From: CAZVJA01 sp964626885
GTDB lineage: Bacteria > Planctomycetota > Planctomycetia > Planctomycetales > Planctomycetaceae
Assembly: GCA_964626885.1 (NCBI GenBank)
Contig: CAZVJA010000086.1
Coordinates: 1 to 20,394 of the forward strand
Direction of reading: 5' to 3'
DNA length: 20,394 bases
Within the stretch, counting starts at the first letter, position 1; the number at the start of each line of letters is the position of its first letter. The notes beneath the pieces are model-generated. The model searched no databases and had not been told where the DNA came from. It saw only the letters and a list, made by a program, of their open reading frames with translations. The position numbers and the translations under genes are program-made. Positions 1 to 6,164 of this stretch are shown here, piece by piece.

Positions 1-52
1 GAGCGCTGCGTTCGCAATGCAGAGGTCGAGGGTTCGACTCCCTTCCGCTCCA
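1..52 (+). tRNA. tRNA-Ala(CGC), 3' part only
   Basis: The window opens inside a tRNA. Visible are an anticodon stem (6-10 paired with 18-22), a seven-base loop with anticodon CGC at 13-15, a T arm with loop TTCGACT at 33-39, and the 3' acceptor strand at 45-51 with discriminator A at 52. Anticodon CGC reads GCG (alanine). The acceptor strand has U at the position equivalent to 70, which fits the G3:U70 identity pair of tRNA-Ala. CCA is not encoded. The D arm and 5' acceptor lie outside the window. Confidence 0.93.
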
Positions 53-58
53 CTTTCC

Positions 59-91
59 GCGACCCGTTGATGGACCGCATCAACGGGTCGC
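59..91 (+). terminator. Strong hairpin after the tRNA gene, probable terminator or 3' processing signal
   Basis: A perfect 14-bp inverted repeat (59-72 with 78-91, five-base loop) begins 6 nt after the tRNA end. There is no U-tract after it, so it is not a textbook intrinsic terminator. Its position immediately after a tRNA makes transcription termination or protection of the 3' end the simplest reading. Confidence 0.55.
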
Positions 92-385
92 CTCGCTTCG
101 AAACCTGGCCTTTCGAGATTGACGGTCCGTACGCCTTAGAGTGGACTTTCGACACCCCCAAGGGGGCAAAATGAGCCAGGCCACAGGGTGCCGACTTCGG
201 CTTGTTGAACTGGCGCCTCTTGCATATCCTTCCGCCGCTGCGTTCGTCCACAGACACATCGATCTAGCGCGGCACTTCGCCCCGGCAGATTCTGCTCCCA
301 AACACCGCAACCCCGATTCAGGTCGTTGTGGACGAGATTTCCCCAGATCACAATCAGCAAAATTATTGGCTGAGAGGTCATTGTC
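92..385. other. Intergenic region without a supported gene
   Basis: About 294 nt between the tRNA hairpin and the lipoprotein gene. It holds a very short C5-AA-G5 inverted repeat at 155-166 and an SD-like GAGAGG at 371-376 just before the next gene. Open frames on both strands here have low-complexity or Arg/Pro-rich translations typical of non-coding GC-rich DNA. It presumably carries the promoter of the following pair, but no convincing -35/-10 was found. Confidence 0.5.
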
Positions 386-907
386 ATGCGGACTGAAATT
401 TGTATGGCACCTCGATCTCGGGGCTGGATTGCCATCTGCTTGGCGGGCGCGATCCTCTTACAGTCCGTATCTTGCGGGACAATCCTGCATCCTGAGCGAC
501 GTGGATTTCGTTCCGATCGGCTTGATCCGGCGATAGTTGCTTTGGACGCGGTCGGCCTGCTCTTCTTCTTCGTACCTGGAGTGATTGCGTTCGCGGTGGA
601 TTTCTCGACTGGCGCCATCTACCTGCCGCCAGACGAATTCAGCACCCTTCCGAACAATTCCCAATCCCATCATCCGATCTCACCCGCTGCCTATTGTCCC
701 GCGCCTTACAATCATGATCAAATCGCATTGATCCTCCGGCAAGAAACCGGCAAGACCGTGGACCTGCGTTCTCCTGCTGTCCAGGTCGTTCGACTGAAGA
801 ATCTCGACGAGCTCTCCAGTGTGGCAATTCATGCCGCCCGTCACCCAGGGCGGTTCAATGTTGGCGAAAGCATGCCTGTGGAGATGAAGATTGAAGAATT
901 ACGATGA
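386..907 (+). CDS. Putative small lipoprotein of unknown function
   Basis: 173 residues. A short positive N-terminus (Arg10, Arg12) and hydrophobic stretch lead to Cys30 in the context SVSCGT, a plausible but not ideal lipobox because residue -3 is Ser. After it comes an ERRG motif, a conserved-looking LDPAIVALD segment and a second hydrophobic stretch (about residues 55-72, LLFFFVPGVIAFAVDF) ending TGAIYLPP. I recall this CGT-ERRG-LDP-GLLFF-PG-AVDF-TGAIYLP pattern from uncharacterised proteobacterial lipoproteins, but cannot name a function. The C-terminal 90 residues look soluble. The ATG is preceded by GAGAGG at a good distance; an alternative ATG lies at 404. It overlaps the thioredoxin-like gene by 17 nt, so the two are probably co-translated. 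Confidence 0.75.
   Translation: MRTEICMAPRSRGWIAICLAGAILLQSVSCGTILHPERRGFRSDRLDPAIVALDAVGLLFFFVPGVIAFAVDFSTGAIYLPPDEFSTLPNNSQSHHPISPAAYCPAPYNHDQIALILRQETGKTVDLRSPAVQVVRLKNLDELSSVAIHAARHPGRFNVGESMPVEMKIEELR
880..883 (+). promoter_or_regulatory. SD GGAG that selects a TTG start
   Basis: GGAG lies 7 nt before TTG at 891. An in-frame TGA at 885-887 blocks any upstream start, and the next in-frame Met is residue 54, inside the fold. This SD therefore decides the start of the thioredoxin-like gene. Confidence 0.6.
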
Positions 908-1454
908 ATGGTTCGAGAAAGGGCTGACTTATGAAGCGTTCCTATCGAGGTTTGCAAACACGGAACAGCGCAGGCGATGGAATGCGATTCACGAGTTGGC
1001 CATACTCACGGCCAATCAATCAGAGTTGCTGAGAGGATTCCGACGCGAGATGAAAGTGCTCGTCGTCGCGGGGGCGTGGTGCGGCGATTGCGTCAATCAA
1101 TGTCCGATCTTTGACAGGTTTGCAGCTGAAAATGAGCTGATCCAACTGCGATTCTTCGACCGCGATGAAAGTGCCGAGCTAGCGGCCGAGCTCGCAATCT
1201 GCGGAGCGCCGCGCGTTCCCTCGGTCCTGTTTCTCAGCGAGGACAATTACCCTTGCGGCCGTTACGGCGACCGCACACTTTCAAAGTACCGACAGATGGC
1301 GATGGACTCTGGGGGTTCGAGTTGTCCAACCGGACTTGTCCCCCACGCAGGCACGTTGCTCGAAGCCGTGGTTCAAGATTGGCTCGACGAATTCGAGCGC
1401 ATCCAACTGATGCTGCGAACATCCTCGCGGCTCCGACAACTTCACGGAGATTGA
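891..1454 (+). CDS. Thioredoxin-fold protein with a WCGDC active site (Thioredoxin_9-like)
   Basis: 187 residues. The redox motif W63-C-G-D-C67 follows a beta strand (KVLVVAGAW). A Val-Pro (RVPSVLFL, about residues 109-116) supplies the cis-proline expected opposite the active site, and a third cysteine (Cys71) sits one turn later. CGDC is typical of the Thioredoxin_9 group rather than classical CGPC thioredoxins. No signal peptide is seen, so it should be cytoplasmic and act as a thiol-disulfide reductant of unknown partner. It starts at TTG with GGAG 7 nt upstream and overlaps the preceding lipoprotein gene by 17 nt. The family is fairly certain; the physiological role is unknown. Confidence 0.88.
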   Translation: MKNYDEWFEKGLTYEAFLSRFANTEQRRRWNAIHELAILTANQSELLRGFRREMKVLVVAGAWCGDCVNQCPIFDRFAAENELIQLRFFDRDESAELAAELAICGAPRVPSVLFLSEDNYPCGRYGDRTLSKYRQMAMDSGGSSCPTGLVPHAGTLLEAVVQDWLDEFERIQLMLRTSSRLRQLHGD

Positions 1455-1507
1455 ATCCTGTGGAAACCGGCATCCCGTCGTAGTGGATGGCCGTTTCGGA
1501 ATCGCGC

Positions 1508-1543
1508 AAAAAAAGCCTCGCGATTCTTTGGGAATCACGCGGC
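1508..1543 (-). terminator. Rho-independent terminator of the DUF1573 gene
   Basis: A 12-position stem with two mismatches (1515-1526 with 1532-1543) around a five-base loop is followed, reading the minus strand, by seven U (plus-strand A7 at 1508-1514). It lies 44 nt beyond the stop of the minus-strand gene at 1587. Read on the plus strand, the same hairpin could also stop transcription from the thioredoxin gene, but there it lacks a U-tract. Confidence 0.75.
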
Positions 1544-1586
1544 TGTGGTTGATCGGCACCGGGCATTAATCAGCACATCGATGTTC

Positions 1587-2654
1587 TTATTGCCCGCTCA
1601 AATTGCCGTTGCCGGATGGTGCGGCTGATTGCTGCACAACGGTCGTCCCCTTGGCTGTGAAGACGATCGGTTCCGGGCGACCGGCAATTGTCACGGTGAA
1701 TTGTTCCTCAAAGGCACCCGGGTCATCCGGTGCCTTGATAGTGATGGGTAGTGTATGGAACGGCTTGGCGTCTTCTGGTACGGCAACTTTGCAGTTCTTG
1801 CGATCAGAGTCGACCTCGATCTTTTCGATCGTGAACGGCTTATGCCCACGCAACACAAAGTTGACGGTCTTTTCAGCTCCTGGGGACATTGATCCCAACA
1901 CCTGCGTGAGCGGCACGACGGTGATATCCGCCTCCACTCTCGCTTGTACCTGCACCGGTACTTGTGGGCTATTCAAGTCGTCCGTGATAAGAAGCACCTG
2001 CTGACGTAGCGTGCCGGCCGGCGCGGTCGGCTTGAGTGTCATCAACAAGTCATATTTGACCTGCCCTTGGCCGCGGAATGTTTGGACGACCCGCCCTTCG
2101 AGGTGAGGGTTATTGGTTTCGATCTTGTTGATCGCCCAGTTCTCGCGACCGGCATAACTGATTTCCACTTTTCGTTCGCCGCCGGCCCCTTTCTCAACCG
2201 GCCCGAAATTCACTTCGCCGGGATTCAGGACAATATCGGTCCGGATGTAAACCGAAACAGGAATGCGAACCTCAGAGAATTGAGACCCACCGACAGACAC
2301 GGACACAATGACATTCGAATCCTTCTGGCGCATGTGCCGCTGCGTATCCATGCCGAATTCGAGCCAAGTGGACTCTCGGCTGGCAAGCGTGGTCTTCTCG
2401 GGAGACTTCACCATCGCACAGCTGCAACTCGTGCGCACTCCCAAGATCTGCACGTCATCGCGATAGATGTTGGTGATTTTGATCCGATGCCAGCATTCTG
2501 CCCCGGTGGCCACTGTGCCGAAGTCGTGCCGTTGTTCCTCGAACATCTTGGTGGCCCAGTCTTCGGCCGCCAATTGCCCGGGAATACCAACACCGATGAA
2601 ACCCAGAAGGAGAAAGCTTTGGAATGCGCGTCGCAACAGAGTATGTGAGATCAT
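1587..2654 (-). CDS. Exported DUF1573-domain protein
   Basis: 355 residues from the ATG at 2654. This start is chosen because it gives a clean signal peptide: Arg-Arg, then hydrophobic FLLLGFIGVGI, then cleavage near AAEDW at about residue 30. An in-frame ATG at 2696 and the first frame start at 2729 would bury the signal. Residues about 38-82 show the DUF1573 pattern: HDFGTV, then a strand with IKITN, then VRTSCSCAMV with two cysteines. The rest is beta-rich, with repeated strands ending ...VQARVEADI and ...VFTAKGT, as expected for stacked Ig-like/ASH-type domains. Such proteins are common in Planctomycetes and Bacteroidetes and act outside the cytoplasm; their role is unknown. It is transcribed alone towards the thioredoxin gene. 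Confidence 0.85.
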   Translation of the reverse strand: MISHTLLRRAFQSFLLLGFIGVGIPGQLAAEDWATKMFEEQRHDFGTVATGAECWHRIKITNIYRDDVQILGVRTSCSCAMVKSPEKTTLASRESTWLEFGMDTQRHMRQKDSNVIVSVSVGGSQFSEVRIPVSVYIRTDIVLNPGEVNFGPVEKGAGGERKVEISYAGRENWAINKIETNNPHLEGRVVQTFRGQGQVKYDLLMTLKPTAPAGTLRQQVLLITDDLNSPQVPVQVQARVEADITVVPLTQVLGSMSPGAEKTVNFVLRGHKPFTIEKIEVDSDRKNCKVAVPEDAKPFHTLPITIKAPDDPGAFEEQFTVTIAGRPEPIVFTAKGTTVVQQSAAPSGNGNLSGQ

Positions 2655-2959
2655 GGTCAGACACCGTGCCAAATGCGCGAGGAATAAGGGGGACATCTTT
2701 GCGGCTCGTCCAAACCCAATGGCCGACACTAGCCGCCGGACTCACTGCCCGGAACGCTGTTCTTCTCTGGTATTCCAGCGAAAAAGTCTTGAGCCGTAAT
2801 CCTTTATGTCCTCATCGACCTATCCGATGGTGAGGGTAATTCGGGTTCCACGAATTGTCAACGTCTCACTCTCGGACCCACCTACGCATCGTAAGCGAGA
2901 TTCTGGTTTCATCTCCAGAGCAGTACGACTTATCCATTCGGTCCGATGCGTGTGGAACT
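2655..2959. other. Upstream region of the DUF1573 gene, no supported gene
   Basis: About 305 nt between the DUF1573 start and the end of a possible small ORF. A candidate minus-strand promoter lies at 2833-2861 (listed separately). Plus-strand open frames here run antisense or read into neighbouring genes, and their Arg/Ser/Thr-rich translations are not protein-like. Confidence 0.4.
2833..2861 (-). promoter_or_regulatory. Candidate sigma-70-type promoter for the DUF1573 gene
   Basis: On the minus strand a perfect TTGACA (plus 2856-2861) is followed after exactly 17 nt by TACCCT (plus 2833-2838). The -35 is excellent and the -10 is poor (T, A and the last T match). Transcription would start about 170 nt before the ATG at 2654. 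This is suggestive only. Confidence 0.3.
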
Positions 2960-3178
2960 TCACACCTGCAAGGATCGATCAAAAAAAGATGGCAAATCGC
3001 TACGATCATTTACGGAAGGAAATGCCTGAAAGGGACTTACGAACTGTCCCGAACTGCTGGTGTATTTGAGCGGGTTTCCGAAACCGTAAAACTCGGAAAT
3101 TCCGCCGTCGCCAAACATCCTCGCCTGAACTTCTATCGGCCACTCGGGTTGAGGCGATATGTGGGGGAATTCTCCCAA
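2960..3178 (-). CDS. Possible small protein (72 aa) following the KaiC-like gene
   Basis: The frame starts at TTG 3178. GAGGAG lies 5 nt upstream and overlaps the TGA stop of the KaiC-like gene, an arrangement that suggests coupled translation. The translation is rich in Phe, Gly, Pro and Ser (FGDGG, EFYGFGNPL, SSSGQFVSPFQAF) and is not the Arg-rich type seen in shadow frames. Third codon positions are G/C-rich over about the first 45 codons and less so afterwards. I do not recognise it. Against it: TTG start, short length, and a U7 run on the minus strand at 2980-2986 within the frame that could be part of a terminator instead. Confidence 0.4.
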   Translation of the reverse strand: MGEFPHISPQPEWPIEVQARMFGDGGISEFYGFGNPLKYTSSSGQFVSPFQAFPSVNDRSDLPSFFDRSLQV

Positions 3179-3193
3179 TCAAACTCCTCAACC
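3147..3193 (-). other. Inverted repeat spanning the end of the KaiC-like gene
   Basis: A perfect 8-bp inverted repeat (3147-3154 with 3186-3193) encloses a smaller GGGA/TCCC hairpin around 3166-3176. The right arm covers the KaiC-like stop codon and the GAGGAG SD of the possible small ORF. No U-tract follows, so termination is doubtful. If folded in RNA, it would hide the SD and start of the small ORF and could control its translation. Confidence 0.4.
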
Positions 3194-4072
3194 GATCTGT
3201 AACCCTTGGGCGGAGATCGAAAACGGCACGATGGAGTCGTCACAGGCACTGCCGCGGTGCTTTGCGATGTGGAGCGCCCGACCCATCGATCCGTCGCGCC
3301 GGGTCTTTCCCATCAGGATGATCGTATTGGCATTCGAGAGAACGTCTCCGCTTTCAATCGAACGCTCCAGCAGATCATCCAGCATGACTTCGTGGGAGGT
3401 CGCTAACAGCAGGCAGGCGATCTCCTCGTGGCGGTAAAGATGCCGGGCAACGAATTCCGCGTTTTCGCGATACCGCACCCTGAAAAGATCGCGCGCCACC
3501 CAATCGTGCTCTTTGCGCAGAATCTGATGATAGACGTAATCGAACAGATGAAACTGGAAGGAATCACTGGCGCGCTCCGTCGGTTCGATTCCGTCAATCA
3601 CGCACCGACGAACCCCGTGGACGAAGTTGCCGTAAAAGAACGCAACTGCCGTTTCGAGCTTGCGAGTTAACTCGATCTTCCACTCCCGCCAGTCTTCATG
3701 GTCGAGGTCGGCTTTGGTTACCCGCCGACCGCTACGATCGAAGAGGTGAAGATAATCCGACCGTACGAGTTCTCGATTCCACACGTCAGCCGGATCGAAT
3801 TTTCCCTCCGATCGCAGTGATTGCATTTCCCAACCGAACATCCGCCGTGCATAAGCTGGATGGTTCTGCGCGTCGCCGCGCGACGTCAAATCGAAAACGA
3901 TACCGCGCTCCCCTTCTTGCAATGCCCCCTGCTGCGCAAACTGCAGCCCGAGTTGAGTCTTGCCGATTCCCGTCGCCCCCAATACGACCGTAAGCGTACC
4001 GGGAATCAGACCGCCCCCGAGCATGTCATCCAACCGTGGGATGCCGGTTTGAATTCTGGAAAGGTCCGACAT
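3188..4072 (-). CDS. KaiC/RAD55-like RecA-fold ATPase, single domain
   Basis: 294 residues from the ATG at 4072; the longer frame to 4117 adds 15 unlikely residues. The start of the fold is typical (IQTGIPRLDDMLGGGLIPGT), followed by Walker A GATGIGKT at 32-39 and a Walker B-like VID at 158-160. A KaiC-type C-terminal strand pair (KHRGS... then IVPFSISAQGLQI) closes the domain. After the second strand, where KaiC proteins carry catalytic glutamates (FEE-like), this protein has VFDLTSRGD, so ATPase chemistry may differ. Residues about 70-150 are a divergent charged insert. Such proteins act in signalling or nucleoprotein assembly; the partner here is unknown. It lies 69 nt after the PLP enzyme gene and may share its transcript. 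Confidence 0.8.
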   Translation of the reverse strand: MSDLSRIQTGIPRLDDMLGGGLIPGTLTVVLGATGIGKTQLGLQFAQQGALQEGERGIVFDLTSRGDAQNHPAYARRMFGWEMQSLRSEGKFDPADVWNRELVRSDYLHLFDRSGRRVTKADLDHEDWREWKIELTRKLETAVAFFYGNFVHGVRRCVIDGIEPTERASDSFQFHLFDYVYHQILRKEHDWVARDLFRVRYRENAEFVARHLYRHEEIACLLLATSHEVMLDDLLERSIESGDVLSNANTIILMGKTRRDGSMGRALHIAKHRGSACDDSIVPFSISAQGLQIG

Positions 4073-4141
4073 ACTTGAGAACCGGTGGATGAACGATTGC
4101 GATTGGAGAGTAAGCAAAAAGAAAGCCGAGGTGAGAGAAGT

Positions 4142-5257
4142 TCAGATTGTCAACCAGCGATCCCGGGCGGTCACGTCCCAGCTCTCCGTCATTCGCCCTG
4201 CAGTGACAACATACACCTGTTTATGGAGTGCGGAAGTCGGACAGATATGAACCGGAACTGCCAGCAACTCATCACCTGGCTGGAACCGCTTTGCCTGGGG
4301 AGATTCAAGCACGAGATGCTCTTCGTTATGCAGCACTTGTTTTGCATCGGGCAAATCGGGAAACCGCACGCGCGATCCTACCGGTGGATCGGAGGCAACG
4401 GCTTTGTTCCCCAAGTCGAGGGTCATACGATCGGGTGTCGGCCGGCTGATAACTCGCGTGAGAAGCAGCGCCGCGGGGTGAAACACCAAATCGGGAAAAT
4501 GCTCCGAGTAACCGGCATCTTGAAAGATGCACGTTCCCGGGCTCAATTCAATTGTTGGATCGGGCTTCGCTGCGTAAATCGGAAATGAAGCCGTTCCACC
4601 GCAAACCAACCGCGGTACCGGCAGGCCGGAAGCGACAAGTTCGTCCCGAAAGGCGACCACCTTGTTCCATTGTGCATTAACCGCCTCCGCCCGTTCGTCG
4701 CGTGACGTCTGATGCTGATGGCCGTCGTAAACATGCAGGCCCGCTGCCTGCAAGCCGGGGGTGTTGGCAATCACGTGGTAAAGTTCCAATGCGTGCCCGC
4801 CGGGTGCAACACCGGTCCGGTGCTGGCCAGTATCAATATCGAGCAACACTCCGATCGTCCGGCCCGCATGGGAAAATGCGCGCCCCAGTTCCGCAATCGG
4901 ATCGGGATGGTCGGCTGTAACCGAAAAGGCGATTTCGGGGAAAGTCTCGACGAACCGGACGGCACGGGGGATGTTCGGACCCACCAGGTTGTACGCCAGG
5001 AAGATATCCTTCACCCCGGCGCAGGCCAGCATTTCGGCTTCGGCGAATGTCGCACACTTGTGCTTCGTGATTCCTCTGCGAAGCTCGCGGCGAACAACTT
5101 CCGCCATCTTGTGTGTCTTGCAATGGGGCCGCAGCCGAGCAGGATCACCGGCGATCTCGATCATCGAGTCGAGATTCCGGTCCAGCAAGTCGGCATACAC
5201 CACCAGAGCCGGCGTGATGATTTCGCTCGTATCTTCGATTCGGTATTTGGGATCCAT
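4142..5257 (-). CDS. Fold-type III PLP enzyme, D-serine dehydratase / D-threonine aldolase family
   Basis: 371 residues. The ATG at 5257 is chosen because the family N-terminus (IEDTSEIITPALVVYADLLDRNL) starts right there and a GAGG lies about 12 nt upstream; the open frame to 5356 overlaps the upstream gene. An alanine-racemase-like barrel binds PLP, and the Schiff-base lysine is Lys47 in RPHCKTHK. A C-terminal beta domain carries the metal ligands His337-x-Cys339 (VPVHICP). In this family a His-x-Cys pair is found in the Zn-dependent D-serine dehydratases (yeast Dsd1p, chicken enzyme), whereas D-threonine aldolases usually have His-x-Asp. Deamination of a D-hydroxy amino acid is therefore more likely than aldol cleavage. 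It follows the amidohydrolase gene by 19 nt, so the two are probably one transcript. The exact substrate is not known. Confidence 0.88.
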   Translation of the reverse strand: MDPKYRIEDTSEIITPALVVYADLLDRNLDSMIEIAGDPARLRPHCKTHKMAEVVRRELRRGITKHKCATFAEAEMLACAGVKDIFLAYNLVGPNIPRAVRFVETFPEIAFSVTADHPDPIAELGRAFSHAGRTIGVLLDIDTGQHRTGVAPGGHALELYHVIANTPGLQAAGLHVYDGHQHQTSRDERAEAVNAQWNKVVAFRDELVASGLPVPRLVCGGTASFPIYAAKPDPTIELSPGTCIFQDAGYSEHFPDLVFHPAALLLTRVISRPTPDRMTLDLGNKAVASDPPVGSRVRFPDLPDAKQVLHNEEHLVLESPQAKRFQPGDELLAVPVHICPTSALHKQVYVVTAGRMTESWDVTARDRWLTI

Positions 5258-5276
5258 CGGGAACAGCTGCCTCAGC

Positions 5277-6113
5277 TTATGTCTGGAAGAAGACTTTTTC
5301 CGCGGTCCGCCGCAAAATCCAGTCCTTGTCATTCTCCGACAAGAACTCCAGACCATCTCTCACCAATGCAACAGAATCACGGTAGTTATGGCCACCAACG
5401 ACCTGATACGGGCAATCTGTCGCCCACATCAATCGCTCCGGGCCAAAGGCATCGTACACCTGCTTGATCAGAGGCGCGAGATCGCGATACGGAGCCCTCT
5501 TTTCCCCGAGTGCATAAAATGCCGACACTTTCACATGCACTCGTTTATGCCGAGCCATGTCGCAGAGCGCCTTCACGTCCCGCGGCTCGACCCGTCCGCT
5601 GACACCGATGCGGCAGAGATGATCAATCACGACCGGTGTCTCCGGGAAATCTCGGCACATGCGATCCAGCGCCGGCAAGGCGCTCGGATCGATCAGACAG
5701 CACATCGTCAGATTTTCTTTGGCCCCGACACCAAACATCTGGTGGAGCCCCTCGGAGCCGAGCCAGTCTTCAATAGGACGTGCTTTGGGATAAATCCGAA
5801 ATCCGCGAACGCCCCCGGATTTGAGCCGTTTCATTTCCGTTTCCGGCTCTTTCCCGTCTTGATCGATCACCGCCACTCCGGAAAATTTCCCCGGATACTT
5901 CCGGATCATGTCGAGCATGTAGCTGTTGTCGTAACCGTAAAAAGACATCTGAATTAGCACGACACGACTAACCCCGACCGCCGACGATTCTTTGATGAGC
6001 TCCTCCGCGGTGAAACTGGGTGGGTTCATGTCCGCACGACGGAACCCAGGGGCCAGCGGATACTTCGTGGTATCAGGAGTCCAGATGTGTGAATGCGCGT
6101 CGATATCGTTCAT
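5277..6113 (-). CDS. Amidohydrolase_2-family metal hydrolase (lactonase-like, COG3618 type)
   Basis: 278 residues, cytoplasmic, no signal peptide. It is a TIM-barrel hydrolase of the amidohydrolase_2 family (PF04909). The metal-binding H7-S-H9 follows a first strand (DIDAHSH), a conserved His165 ends strand VVIDH, and the catalytic Asp233 sits in MWATDCPY, the usual TDxP-like end motif. The length matches sugar lactonases and 2-pyrone-4,6-dicarboxylate hydrolase relatives. Reaction and substrate cannot be read from sequence; hydrolysis of a lactone or amide of an imported compound is the natural guess. The ATG at 6113 has no clear SD. It lies 51 nt after the symporter gene and 19 nt before the PLP enzyme gene. 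Confidence 0.87.
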   Translation of the reverse strand: MNDIDAHSHIWTPDTTKYPLAPGFRRADMNPPSFTAEELIKESSAVGVSRVVLIQMSFYGYDNSYMLDMIRKYPGKFSGVAVIDQDGKEPETEMKRLKSGGVRGFRIYPKARPIEDWLGSEGLHQMFGVGAKENLTMCCLIDPSALPALDRMCRDFPETPVVIDHLCRIGVSGRVEPRDVKALCDMARHKRVHVKVSAFYALGEKRAPYRDLAPLIKQVYDAFGPERLMWATDCPYQVVGGHNYRDSVALVRDGLEFLSENDKDWILRRTAEKVFFQT

Positions 6114-6164
6114 GCGATGACCATCAACAATGGAAAACTCGTGGCGAAATGTTCGGTAACCGTG

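Noticed and set aside
136..618. 160-codon open frame on the minus strand across the lipoprotein start region
   Set aside because: It overlaps a better-supported gene, its translation is Arg/Ser/Pro-rich with no fold-like pattern, and it has no SD.
2855..3202. 115-codon plus-strand frame between the KaiC-like and DUF1573 genes
   Set aside because: No SD and no recognisable composition; it overlaps the KaiC-like gene end and the more plausible minus-strand small ORF.
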